Source: an uncultured Alphaproteobacteria bacterium
Lineage (GTDB): Bacteria > Pseudomonadota > Alphaproteobacteria > RF32 > CAG-239
Direction of reading: 5' to 3'
Assembly (NCBI GenBank): GCA_944391365.1
Contig: CALXTH010000099.1
Coordinates: forward strand, 1 to 29,016
DNA length: 29,016 nt
Position numbers and translations under genes: made by a program. The notes beneath the pieces were generated by a model. That model did no database searches. It was not told the origin of the DNA and was given only the letters and a program-made list of their open reading frames with translations. Below, piece by piece: positions 7,460 to 14,935 of this stretch; positions within the stretch are counted from its first letter, which is position 1, and every line of letters starts with the position of its first letter.

Positions 7460-8479
7460 TTAGTCTATTATTTTCATTGTAAATTTTTCATTGCCGACAG
7501 CGGTCAGGTTTTCTGTTTCAACCGGAGCGGAAAGTCCTTGGAATGTGTTATTATTACGCTTTTGTTCAAGGATGTCAATTATCATGTCAAGTTCGGCAAC
7601 CGAAGCATATTGCAAAACGACTTTTCCACCGCCCTGTTTATTCGGTGAAATGCTGATCCGCAGGCCGAGTGATTTTTTCAAATCTTTTTCAAGATCTGCA
7701 ATATCATCATCTTTTTGCGCTTTTGCTTTTTTGGAAGAGACTGTTCCGGATTTTATTTTATTGACCAGCTCTTCAACCTGACGGACGTTTAAATCTTTTT
7801 TGATAATCAGTTGAGCCAGTTCTTCGGCATTATCCAAACCAACCAAATTTCTGGCATGTCCGGCAGAAAGTTTTCCTTCTTTAATCAGGTTCTGCACACT
7901 TTCGGGCAAGCTCAGAAGTCTTAATGTATTGGCAATATGACTGCGAGATTTTCCAATGATTTGAGACAGAGCCTCCTGTGTATGAGAAAATTCATCAATC
8001 AGACGCTGCAGTCCTTCGGCTTCTTCTATGGCGGAGAGGTTTTCGCGCAGAAGATTTTCAACCAGCGCAACTTCCAGAACCTCTTTATCATTCATTTCTT
8101 TTATAATCACCGGAACTTCGGTCAATCCGGCAAGTTTGGAAGCACGAAGGCGCCTTTCTCCGGCAATCAGTTCATAGCCGTCGGATGTTTTGCGAACCAA
8201 TAGAGGTTGAAGAACGCCCTTTTCCTTGATGGAGGCAGCCAGAGCTTTTAAGGCTTCTTCGTCAAATTCTGTTCGCGGTTGATAGGGACTCGGCACGATA
8301 CTGTTGATATTAACCTTATCAGAGGGAGTTACAGGATGTGCTGTTGAATGAGCCGAAGCATGTGCCGGAACATCTCCTAAAGCATCACTCAGATCCAGGT
8401 CATCATCTCCCAAAAGAGCACCTAATCCGCGGCCAAGGCTTTTGCGTTTACCATGATTATGAGTTTCAATATCGGCCAT
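7460..8479 (-). CDS. parB: Chromosome partitioning protein ParB
   Basis: ParB is a CTP-dependent DNA clamp that loads at parS, spreads, and with ParA segregates the origin. Seen: the N-terminal ParA-contact block KRKSLGRGLGALLG, CTP-binding motifs including PRTEFDEEALKALAASI, PLLVR and GERRLRASKLAG, a helix-turn-helix in SQIIGKSRSHIANTLRLLSLP, and a C-terminal dimer domain. An upstream ATG at 8512 and a longer frame to 8581 exist, but GGAGGAG lies 9 bases before ATG 8479 and the protein then starts just ahead of the conserved LGRGL block; I choose this 339-residue form. parA ends 26 bases upstream. Confidence 0.95.
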   Translation of the reverse strand: MADIETHNHGKRKSLGRGLGALLGDDDLDLSDALGDVPAHASAHSTAHPVTPSDKVNINSIVPSPYQPRTEFDEEALKALAASIKEKGVLQPLLVRKTSDGYELIAGERRLRASKLAGLTEVPVIIKEMNDKEVLEVALVENLLRENLSAIEEAEGLQRLIDEFSHTQEALSQIIGKSRSHIANTLRLLSLPESVQNLIKEGKLSAGHARNLVGLDNAEELAQLIIKKDLNVRQVEELVNKIKSGTVSSKKAKAQKDDDIADLEKDLKKSLGLRISISPNKQGGGKVVLQYASVAELDMIIDILEQKRNNNTFQGLSAPVETENLTAVGNEKFTMKIID

Positions 8480-8505
8480 TTTATCCAACTCCTCCAAAGT
8501 GTTTT

Positions 8506-9285
8506 CTAACATGCGATCAATTCCTTTTCTCTTTTCAGGACTTCTCCGGTCAGACTGATATAGGCCTGAGATCCGGGACATTTGAAGTCATAAAGCAAAA
8601 CGGGTTTGCCATGAGACGGAGCTTCAGAAATGCGGACATTCCGTGGAATTACCGTTTGATAAACTTTTTTACCAAAAAAGCTGCGGACATCATCTTCGAC
8701 CATCTGGCTTAAATTGTTGCGCTTATCGTACATGGTCAGGACAACCCCCTGCAAATCAAGCGCGGGGTTAAATTTCTTTTTAATAATATTGATATTGCGA
8801 ATCAGATCGGTTACACCTTCCAAAGCCAAAAATTCACACTGCAGCGGAACAATTACCGCGTTGGCCGCGACCAAAGCATTAATAGTCACCAGACTCAGTG
8901 ACGGCGGGCAGTCTATTAAAATATAATCATAATTGACGGCATAATTGCTTATTGCTTTCTTCAGGGCGAATTCACGTTCCGGCATATCGACCAATTCGAC
9001 TTCGGCCCCGGCTAAATCTGCCGAAGCGGGAATAATTGAAAAATCAGGAATTTCGGTCCAGACAATCGCTTCTGTCAGTTTACAGGCTCCGACAAGAACC
9101 TCATAAGAAGAAACCATGCGTCCTTTTTTTTCTATTCCCATGGAAGTGGTGGCATTACCTTGCGGGTCAAGATCAATAACCAGAACTTTTTTGCCGGCGG
9201 CAGCCATGGCTGTTGCAACGTTTACGGTTGTCGTTGTTTTTCCGACACCGCCTTTGCGATTGGCTATTGCAATTATTCTAGGCAT
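8506..9285 (-). CDS. parA: Chromosome partitioning ATPase ParA
   Basis: ParA (Soj) is a DNA-binding Walker-type ATPase whose nucleoid gradient pulls ParB-parS complexes apart. In 259 residues: deviant Walker A KGGVGKTTT (11-19) with signature lysine, Walker A' VIDLDPQGNATT, and Walker B YDYILIDCPPSLS. It begins directly with the P-loop domain, as chromosomal ParA proteins do, not with the N-terminal helix-turn-helix of plasmid types. Its ATG shares one base with the rsmG stop (TAATG) and AAGGAG lies 6 bases upstream, so it is translationally coupled to rsmG. Confidence 0.96.
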   Translation of the reverse strand: MPRIIAIANRKGGVGKTTTTVNVATAMAAAGKKVLVIDLDPQGNATTSMGIEKKGRMVSSYEVLVGACKLTEAIVWTEIPDFSIIPASADLAGAEVELVDMPEREFALKKAISNYAVNYDYILIDCPPSLSLVTINALVAANAVIVPLQCEFLALEGVTDLIRNINIIKKKFNPALDLQGVVLTMYDKRNNLSQMVEDDVRSFFGKKVYQTVIPRNVRISEAPSHGKPVLLYDFKCPGSQAYISLTGEVLKREKELIAC

Positions 9286-9899
9286 TATTTTCTCCTTTTC
9301 TCTGATAAACCGGTTATAATTAAAACCATGCCGTCGTCACTGGATTCGCTCGGAACGGCTTTATAATCAAAATTCCAGTGTTGTTCGGCAACAGATAATT
9401 CTTCCTGATATTTTTTTCCTTTTGGAAAAATACATTTTGTTTTTTGTGAACAAAAAGCAGAAGCATATTGAAATAACTTATCAAGGGAACACATAGCCCG
9501 AGATGTGATAACATCGACTTTTTCAACCGGGATATTTTCTATCCTGCTATTGATGACTTCGACATTATGCAGTCCAAGCTGTTTGACAACCGCGTTTAAA
9601 TACAGTGTTTTCTTTTTAATACTTTCTATTAATTTTATTTTTAAATACGGTGTTTTTTCTTGTAGAACAGTAGCCAAGACTAATCCCGGAAACCCGGCTC
9701 CAGAGCCAAAATCATATAACAGTTTGGTATCATCAGGAATAAAATTAAGCAACTGAAGAGAGTCTAAAAAATGGCGATTCCAGGCGTCTTCCAGAGAGGC
9801 TTTGCTTACGAGATTAAACTTTTGCTGCCACTCATGTAAAAGTGCTTCATACGTTTTTAATTTTGAAATTGTTTCACGTGAAACAGAATATTTTTCCAT
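9285..9899 (-). CDS. rsmG: 16S rRNA (guanine527-N7)-methyltransferase RsmG (GidB)
   Basis: RsmG methylates N7 of G527 in 16S rRNA using S-adenosylmethionine. Seen: RHFLDSLQL and the SAM-binding LYDFGSGAGFPGLVLA block. I start at ATG 9899 (MEKYSVSRETISK), giving 204 residues, close to the family length; upstream ATGs at 9911 and 9935 add residues unlike the family. None has a good ribosome-binding site. A perfect parS (9870-9885) is read as SVSRET near the N-terminus, and two TTTAAATAC repeats (9595, 9640) lie inside the gene. It heads the rsmG-parA-parB-FTR unit. Confidence 0.94.
   Translation of the reverse strand: MEKYSVSRETISKLKTYEALLHEWQQKFNLVSKASLEDAWNRHFLDSLQLLNFIPDDTKLLYDFGSGAGFPGLVLATVLQEKTPYLKIKLIESIKKKTLYLNAVVKQLGLHNVEVINSRIENIPVEKVDVITSRAMCSLDKLFQYASAFCSQKTKCIFPKGKKYQEELSVAEQHWNFDYKAVPSESSDDGMVLIITGLSEKRRK
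9595..9609 (+). repeat. Origin-side repeat copy 1 (in rsmG)
   Basis: TTTAAATACAGTGTT. Within rsmG, read on the coding strand as T-L-Y-L-N. It starts 45 bases from copy 2, the only closely spaced pair in the set. Confidence 0.85.
9640..9654 (+). repeat. Origin-side repeat copy 2 (in rsmG)
   Basis: TTTAAATACGGTGTT. Within rsmG, same reading frame as copy 1, read as T-P-Y-L-K. Confidence 0.85.
9870..9885. other. parS centromere site 1 (in rsmG)
   Basis: TGTTTCACGTGAAACA is a perfect 16-bp match to the conserved bacterial parS palindrome bound by ParB. It is embedded in codons for V-S-R-E-T near the rsmG start, about 1.4 kb from the parB start and about 8.2 kb from the DnaA box cluster. Confidence 0.95.
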
Positions 9900-9904
9900 T
9901 ATAT

Positions 9905-9943
9905 TTTTCATGAAAATATTTATATAAATTTTCACGAAAATTT
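9905..9943. promoter_or_regulatory. Two adjacent palindromes over the rsmG start region
   Basis: TTTTCATGAAAA (9905-9916) is a perfect 12-bp palindrome and AAATTTTC-AC-GAAAATTT (9926-9943) is an 8+8 inverted repeat. Their centres are 24 bases apart and lie 10-45 bases ahead of ATG 9899. They could be an operator, but AT-rich DNA makes such matches easier. Confidence 0.35.
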
Positions 9944-10115
9944 AAAACATATTTTATTGAGTTATGAACACCTAAAAAACATTATTTTTGAAATATTTTA
10001 AAATCAATGCGTTAAACAATGTTTCTCTATTCTAAATCAGAAGATTTTACAGACTCGATATTTTTTATCCCGTTTGCAGAAAGACAGCTGCTAAATATTT
10101 ATATGAAAAAAAGAT

Positions 10116-10739
10116 CTATGCAGAAATTCTTAAAATTTTATAGATATCGTTCTGGCATTTTTCATCAAAAAAAGTTTTAAGATCATAAAGCTGTGCTTTA
10201 ATATGTTCTTGAGATTCGGGCGTTGTTCTATATCGTTTGGCGATATCGGCCAGGCGCTCTTCAAAAGAACAAATCCGTCCCCGGTCATTTAACATATCAA
10301 CCATAGCTATGAGTTTGTCATAATCATTATATTCAAAATTTTTCATAATCTCCCGGCTTTCGGAAAGATAATCTTTATAATGAGGATAATCTTCATCTTT
10401 AAAATCCGGGGTATAAAAACTATGAGTCAGACAGACCTGGGCAATTTCATCATATCCCAGAGACTGCATATATTTATAGCCGACAATACCATGGAAAATA
10501 TGTTCGTTCCATTCATCGATAATTCTTCCGCAGTCATGTAGAAGCCCCATGACATAGGCTTTCCGCCATTCAAGGTATTTTGTTTTTTTGGCGATGACTT
10601 CGCCGATTTTGGCTGAAAGACGACTATGAGCCCGAAAAGATGTCTCCATATCTCCAGTAAAGGGATATTGGGTTGAGTTGCGTATATAAACAACTCTTTC
10701 AAAAAGCTCTTCGGCTTCTGCCGGCGTGGGACAAGTCAT
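10116..10739 (-). CDS. HD-domain phosphohydrolase-like protein, copy A
   Basis: A 207-residue predicted soluble protein with an HD-superfamily metal site: an early His in FRAHSRL, the HD pair in GLLHDCGR, two further His in HIFHG, a His in CLTHSF, and a late Asp in AMVDML. Such domains hydrolyse phosphate esters, often of nucleotides; this substrate is unknown. It resembles the gene immediately upstream (10775-11392) throughout, including IAQVCLTHSFYTPDF against IARICLTHTFYAPDF, so the two are tandem paralogues. I start at ATG 10739, 6 bases after GAGGTG, rather than the in-frame GTG at 10748. A repeat copy lies in the 35-base gap between the two genes. Confidence 0.75.
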   Translation of the reverse strand: MTCPTPAEAEELFERVVYIRNSTQYPFTGDMETSFRAHSRLSAKIGEVIAKKTKYLEWRKAYVMGLLHDCGRIIDEWNEHIFHGIVGYKYMQSLGYDEIAQVCLTHSFYTPDFKDEDYPHYKDYLSESREIMKNFEYNDYDKLIAMVDMLNDRGRICSFEERLADIAKRYRTTPESQEHIKAQLYDLKTFFDEKCQNDIYKILRISA

Positions 10740-10760
10740 CACTAACACCTCATAAAAAAG

Positions 10761-10775
10761 TTTAAATACACTGTT
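10761..10775 (+). repeat. Origin-side repeat copy 3 (between the HD genes)
   Basis: TTTAAATACACTGTT. The only copy with C at position 11. It occupies nearly half of the gap between the two HD genes and touches the stop codon of the upstream one. Confidence 0.8.
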
Positions 10776-11392
10776 TATTTTATTTCTAAAAGTTCATAAA
10801 CATCTGTTCCGCATTTGCGGCTGAAATATTCTTTGAGTTTTATGGCATTATGATATGAATTTTCCAAAACATTCCAGTTCAAGTCATATCTTTTTTGAAT
10901 GCCAGCAAAGCGTTTTTCGATGGACACAACAGCTGTTCCTTCAAAAAACATATCACACAGCTGGACAATTTTATCATAATCATCAAAGATCATTTCCTGC
11001 ATTTGTTTTTTTGCCCACACTAAACCATCGTACGGATAAGAAGTAAAATGAGAAAAATCAAAATCCGGAGCGTAGAATGTATGCGTCAAACAAATTCTTG
11101 CTATTTGAGGATAGCCAAGTTCCGTTAATTTTTCGTAACCAATTTGCCCATGAAAAAAATATTTTTGATTTTTAAGAAAACATTTTCCATAGTCATGCAG
11201 TAAACCGGAAACATAGGTTCGATCAGAATCTAAATCTGTTGTCAGGACAGCTATTTTCTGACAGCAAGCGGCTATCCCTTTGGTATGAAAAATATATTCT
11301 TTACAGGCCTGTTCAGTCCAGAGGCTACGAGCGTTATCCAGCCCTTTTTGCCAGATTTTTTCAGCCTTTTGTTTTGTCAGATATTGATTCAT
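10775..11392 (-). CDS. HD-domain phosphohydrolase-like protein, copy B
   Basis: This 205-residue tandem paralogue of the gene at 10116-10739 keeps the same metal ligands in order: His in YIFHTKG, the HD pair in GLLHDYGK, His in FFHGQIGYE and in CLTHTF, and a late Asp in QLCDMF. The shared C-terminal CGTDVYELLEIK against CQNDIYKILRIS shows homology over the full length. It starts 32 bases after the mnmG stop, with a repeat copy in that gap. mnmG and rsmG are commonly adjacent or close, so this pair looks inserted between them, but no transposase or target duplication is visible. Ribosome-binding site weak. No assigned function. Confidence 0.75.
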   Translation of the reverse strand: MNQYLTKQKAEKIWQKGLDNARSLWTEQACKEYIFHTKGIAACCQKIAVLTTDLDSDRTYVSGLLHDYGKCFLKNQKYFFHGQIGYEKLTELGYPQIARICLTHTFYAPDFDFSHFTSYPYDGLVWAKKQMQEMIFDDYDKIVQLCDMFFEGTAVVSIEKRFAGIQKRYDLNWNVLENSYHNAIKLKEYFSRKCGTDVYELLEIK

Positions 11393-11408
11393 TTCGACTT
11401 GCGCAAAG

Positions 11409-11423
11409 TTTAAATACAGTGTT
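11409..11423 (+). repeat. Origin-side repeat copy 4 (between mnmG and HD copy B)
   Basis: TTTAAATACAGTGTT, intergenic, ending two bases before the mnmG stop codon. Confidence 0.85.
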
Positions 11424-11424
11424 A

Positions 11425-13275
11425 CTATCTTTTAATATATCCAAGAACAGCTGTAATTGCTGCCGGGGTTACTCCAGGAATGCGAGAGGCTTCTCCGATG
11501 GTCGACGGACGGACTTTGGAAAGTTTTTGAACCATTTCCCGAGAGAGTCCGCCGATTTGTTCATAATTGATATCGTCATGAATTTTTAGTTGCTCGTCTT
11601 TTTTAAATACTTCTATATCAGCTTCCTGTCTTTTTATATATCCCGCATAACGAGCTTCAATTTCTATTTGATCATAGATATCATTTGGAATATAAGCCAG
11701 TTCAGGCCATAGTGTATTAATTGTTTCACGTGAAACAGTATCATAAGACATCAGATTATAAGCCGTCCTTCGTGTTCCGTCCTGTTTGACTTTTATATTT
11801 AATTTGTTTAGATCGGCATTCCTGGCGGTTAGTTTTTCAACCAAAGACCGACAAGTATTCAGTTGTTCTTTTTTCGCTTTAAATACAGTGTATCGTTTAT
11901 CTCCGACAAGGCCTATTTCATGACCTTTTTCTGTCAGACGAAGGTCTGCATTGTCAGCCCGGAGCAAAAGGCGATATTCAGAACGGGAGGTAAACATCCG
12001 ATAGGGTTCATCAACACCTTTGGTTATGAGATCATCTATCATAACCCCTATATAACCTTCACTGCGGTCAATTGTGAATTTTCTTCCGTCATTCAGAGCT
12101 GTAAGAGCAGCATTTGTTCCGGCAATCAGTCCCTGTGCAGCGGCTTCTTCATAACCGGTTGTTCCATTAATTTGTCCGGCTAAGAAAAGGCCCGGAACTT
12201 TTTTGACTTCGAGGCGGTTATTTAATTCCTGCGGATCAACAAAATCATATTCAATGGCATAAGCATAACGCAGAATTTCAACGTTTTCCAGTCCGTCCAT
12301 TGTATGAATAAAGGCTTCCTGTACATCTGCAGGAAGAGAAGTTGAAATACCATTCGGATAAACGACATCAGTTTTATACCCCTCAGGTTCAAGAAAAATC
12401 TGGTGACTATCGCGGTCCGGAAATTTGACCAGTTTGTCTTCAATACTCGGGCAATACCGGGGACCTATCCCTTTTATCAAGCCAGAGAAGAGGGCGCATT
12501 TTTCAAAATTATCCCGAATAATTTTATGTGTTTGTTCATTTGTTCTGGAAATAGCACACTGAATTTGTTTTTGAGGCAGATTTTCGGTTAAAAAAGAAAA
12601 AGGAATGGGATGGATGTCACCGTCTTGTTTCGGAAGTTTATCCCAATTAATGGTTTTACCATTTAAACGGGCAGGGGTTCCGGTTTTCAAACGTCCCAAA
12701 TTCAAGCCGAAATGTTTTAAATACGGTGTTATACCTGTACAACTGACATCATTGACCCGACCGCCAATTGTTGTCTGATGACCGGTAAACATAACACCAT
12801 TTAAAAAAGTCCCGGAAGTCAGAATGACAGCCCGAGCATGAATCTCCGTATTATCGGCTAAAATAACGCCGGCAATTTTATCTTTTTCAGCCAGAAGACC
12901 TTCAACGGCGGCTTCAATAATTGTCAAATTTTTTTGTTTTTGTAAAGCGTCAAGCATATATTTTTTGTAAAGTTCACGGTCAGCCTGGGCTCTGGGACCC
13001 CGGACAGCCGGTCCTTTAGAAGCATTAAGCATGCGGAACTGAATGCCGGCTTTATCAATGACTCGTGCCATCAATCCATCAAGAGCATCAATTTCACGGA
13101 CAAGATGTCCTTTTCCCAAACCACCGATAGCCGGGTTGCACGACATTTCGCCAATTGTTGCAATTTTATGTGTAATCAAGGCGGTTTTGGCACCCAAGCG
13201 CGCTGCTGCCGCACAAGCTTCACATCCGGCATGGCCTCCACCAATAACAATAACATCAAAATCTGTTTTATTCAT
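11425..13275 (-). CDS. mnmG: tRNA uridine 5-carboxymethylaminomethyl modification enzyme MnmG (GidA)
   Basis: MnmG binds FAD and acts with MnmE on the wobble uridine (U34) of certain tRNAs. The 616 residues show the N-terminal dinucleotide fold VIVIGGGHAGCEAC, the NPAIGGLGKGHL block, RLKTGTPARL, GYEEAAAQG, TSRSEYRLLLRADNADLRLT, and the C-terminal helical MnmE-contact domain ending IPGVTPAAITAVLGY. The length is near the usual ~620-630. A perfect parS (11722-11737) is read as TVSRET and two full repeat copies (11878, 12716) plus a half copy (11602) lie inside. It is 123 bases downstream of mnmE; the gap holds a 16-bp inverted repeat. Confidence 0.97.
   Translation of the reverse strand: MNKTDFDVIVIGGGHAGCEACAAAARLGAKTALITHKIATIGEMSCNPAIGGLGKGHLVREIDALDGLMARVIDKAGIQFRMLNASKGPAVRGPRAQADRELYKKYMLDALQKQKNLTIIEAAVEGLLAEKDKIAGVILADNTEIHARAVILTSGTFLNGVMFTGHQTTIGGRVNDVSCTGITPYLKHFGLNLGRLKTGTPARLNGKTINWDKLPKQDGDIHPIPFSFLTENLPQKQIQCAISRTNEQTHKIIRDNFEKCALFSGLIKGIGPRYCPSIEDKLVKFPDRDSHQIFLEPEGYKTDVVYPNGISTSLPADVQEAFIHTMDGLENVEILRYAYAIEYDFVDPQELNNRLEVKKVPGLFLAGQINGTTGYEEAAAQGLIAGTNAALTALNDGRKFTIDRSEGYIGVMIDDLITKGVDEPYRMFTSRSEYRLLLRADNADLRLTEKGHEIGLVGDKRYTVFKAKKEQLNTCRSLVEKLTARNADLNKLNIKVKQDGTRRTAYNLMSYDTVSRETINTLWPELAYIPNDIYDQIEIEARYAGYIKRQEADIEVFKKDEQLKIHDDINYEQIGGLSREMVQKLSKVRPSTIGEASRIPGVTPAAITAVLGYIKR
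11602..11610 (+). repeat. Half copy of the origin-side repeat (in mnmG)
   Basis: TTTAAATAC followed by TTCTAT, so only the first nine positions match. Same orientation as the full copies. This could be chance in AT-rich coding sequence. Confidence 0.35.
11722..11737. other. parS centromere site 2 (in mnmG)
   Basis: TGTTTCACGTGAAACA, identical over all 16 bases to site 1 and to consensus. Encoded as V-S-R-E-T in the C-terminal part of MnmG, 1.85 kb from site 1. Confidence 0.95.
11878..11892 (+). repeat. Origin-side repeat copy 5 (in mnmG)
   Basis: TTTAAATACAGTGTA (last base differs). Read as Y-T-V-F-K, a different reading frame from copies 1, 2 and 6. Confidence 0.8.
12716..12730 (+). repeat. 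Origin-side repeat copy 6 (in mnmG)
   Basis: TTTAAATACGGTGTT, read as T-P-Y-L-K just before the conserved RLKTGTP block of MnmG. Confidence 0.85.
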
Positions 13276-13297
13276 TTTTTGTGCCTAAATTTAATTT

Positions 13298-13313
13298 TTG
13301 TAAAGGTTTACAA
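13298..13313. promoter_or_regulatory. Perfect inverted repeat ahead of mnmG
   Basis: TTGTAAA-GG-TTTACAA: 7-bp arms with a 2-bp spacer, 23-38 bases upstream of the mnmG start. It is a possible operator or leader hairpin. I do not recognise a regulator for it. Confidence 0.35.
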
Positions 13314-13385
13314 CAGCTTATTTCTTTTGGCAAGAGATTAATGTATCTCAAACTGTTTTTTTGAAGACAAGAAGAGAGAAATAAG

Positions 13386-13400
13386 TTTAAATACAGTGTT
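13386..13400 (+). repeat. Origin-side repeat copy 7 (at the mnmE stop)
   Basis: TTTAAATACAGTGTT, overlapping the mnmE stop codon by two bases. Confidence 0.85.
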
Positions 13401-14742
13401 ATTTACCAATACAAAAGCTACCAAAAATTTTATCAAGAATTTCATCAACTTCTATACGCCCGGTAATTTTGCCAATTTCACGGGCAGCGAGGCGGATATC
13501 TTCAGCGGAAAGTTCAATTTCTTTATCCAAGTTGAAAAGCCGAAGAGAAGAAAGTGCATTTGACAAAGCTTCCCGATAACGTGTCCGGGTAATCAGCAAA
13601 TTAGAATTCACCGTAAACTTATCCTGAATAATTTGTCCTATAGCGTCAAGCAAAACTTCTATTCCCTGCTGATGTTTTGCTGAAATGACTATATTGCCAT
13701 TGGCCGCCAAAATTGAACATTGTTCAGAACTTAAAGTATCACATTTGTTTGCAATATATAAAATTTTGTTTTTAAATGTTTTTTTTATATTTTCAAATAC
13801 TTGAACACTGTCTTGCGATGCATCAAACAAACAAAGCAGCAAATCAGCCGAATTGATCTTTTGATAAGCAATTTCAACACCTTGTTTCTCAATGGCCTCT
13901 TCAGTTTCCCGGATACCGGCCGTATCGGTTACGATAACCGGATAACCGTTAAGGTCAAGGTGAATATCAACAGCGTCTCTTGTTGTTCCGGCTATATCGG
14001 AAACGATAACGACGTCACGTTTGGCTATTGCATTTAATAAACTTGATTTGCCGGCATTTGGTTTGCCGACAATAACAACTCTGAAGCCTTCTCTCAGCCT
14101 TTCACCAATATTATCAGCAGACAGATGTTTTTCTATGCTTTCGCGCAGTTTAAATACAGTGTTATTTATGTTATCTACAACATTTTCAGGAATTTCTTCA
14201 TCGGGAAAATCAATATAAGCCTCAAGATGAGCCAGCAGGGTTACCAGTTGTTCTCGCCAAGTTTCATATAAATTTTTGAGGTTTCCTTCCATTTGGCGCA
14301 ATGCATATTTTCGTTGAGCCTCGGTTTCAGCATCTATTAAATCAGCCATTCCCTCAGCTTCGGTCAAATCCATTTTGTTATTATAAAATGCTCTTTTTGA
14401 AAATTCTCCGGGTTCAGCCATACGAAAATCGGGAATCCGGCTCAAATTATCAAGGACAGTGGAAATAACCGCCCGTGATCCGTGGGTATGCAATTCAACA
14501 ATATCTTCTCCGGTGAATGAGTTTGGTGCCTTAAAATACAGCAAAAGACATTTATCCAAGGTTTGTTTTCCGGAAATGTCTTTTAAATCAACAAAATAAG
14601 CATAACGTGTTTTGAATTTTGTTTTTATCAAAGATGTCATCCGGCGAACAACTTCCAAAGCGTTTATTCCGGAAATGCGGATAACAGCAACTCCTGATTT
14701 TCCCAAAACAGTCGAAAGTGCATAAATTGTTTTATTATCCAT
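13399..14742 (-). CDS. mnmE: tRNA modification GTPase MnmE (TrmE)
   Basis: MnmE is the GTPase partner of MnmG in U34 tRNA modification. Seen over 447 residues: an N-terminal folate-binding domain starting TIYALSTVLGKSGVAVIRISG, central helices, a G domain with GKPNAGKSS (G1), AGTTRD (G2), DTAG (G3) and NKCD (G4), and the C-terminal catalytic FCIGK. I start at ATG 14742: AAGGAT lies 6 bases upstream and this gives the family N-terminus. A TTG start at 14799 would place a probable promoter inside the gene. Repeat copy 8 lies in the helical region and copy 7 on the stop codon. Confidence 0.97.
   Translation of the reverse strand: MDNKTIYALSTVLGKSGVAVIRISGINALEVVRRMTSLIKTKFKTRYAYFVDLKDISGKQTLDKCLLLYFKAPNSFTGEDIVELHTHGSRAVISTVLDNLSRIPDFRMAEPGEFSKRAFYNNKMDLTEAEGMADLIDAETEAQRKYALRQMEGNLKNLYETWREQLVTLLAHLEAYIDFPDEEIPENVVDNINNTVFKLRESIEKHLSADNIGERLREGFRVVIVGKPNAGKSSLLNAIAKRDVVIVSDIAGTTRDAVDIHLDLNGYPVIVTDTAGIRETEEAIEKQGVEIAYQKINSADLLLCLFDASQDSVQVFENIKKTFKNKILYIANKCDTLSSEQCSILAANGNIVISAKHQQGIEVLLDAIGQIIQDKFTVNSNLLITRTRYREALSNALSSLRLFNLDKEIELSAEDIRLAAREIGKITGRIEVDEILDKIFGSFCIGK
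14149..14163 (+). repeat. Origin-side repeat copy 8 (in mnmE)
   Basis: TTTAAATACAGTGTT, read as N-T-V-F-K, in the same frame type as copy 5. It is the copy nearest the predicted origin. Confidence 0.85.
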
Positions 14743-14770
14743 CAGTTGATCCTTTCTTTTTACTGATTTA

Positions 14771-14799
14771 GATATATTAAAGTTCTGAATTTTATGCAA
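14771..14799 (-). promoter_or_regulatory. Possible promoter for mnmE
   Basis: On the minus strand TTGCAT (14799-14794) and TATATC (14776-14771) are 17 bases apart, about 30 bases ahead of ATG 14742. The -35 box is weak. Confidence 0.3.
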
Positions 14800-14872
14800 G
14801 TCTTTAAAAAGGCGTTTTTTTGGACTCTACAGCGTTTGTTTAAGCAAAGTTAACCAAAACATCATAGAATGT

Positions 14873-14901
14873 TTGAAATTGCTTTGTATGGGCTTTATAC
14901 G
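14873..14901 (+). promoter_or_regulatory. Predicted promoter for the HAD hydrolase gene
   Basis: TTGAAA, 17 bases, TATACG, ending 34 bases before ATG 14936. It lies in the divergent gap with mnmE. Confidence 0.45.
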
Positions 14902-14935
14902 GACTCATTATTTTTTCTATCTGAGGTTGCTTTAA

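Noticed and set aside
8480..8581. Longer ParB starting at 8581 or 8512
   Set aside because: The extension overlaps parA and is poor in family features; GGAGGAG sits at ideal distance before ATG 8479, just ahead of the conserved LGRGL block.
13334..13349. GAGAT...ATCTC hairpin in the mnmE-mnmG gap as a terminator
   Set aside because: Only a 5-bp stem and no proper T run in the needed position.
9595..14163. Repeat copies as a mobile element, MITE or CRISPR array
   Set aside because: Units are only 15 bp with no terminal inverted repeats, no target duplications and no regular spacing; most lie inside essential genes without disrupting them.
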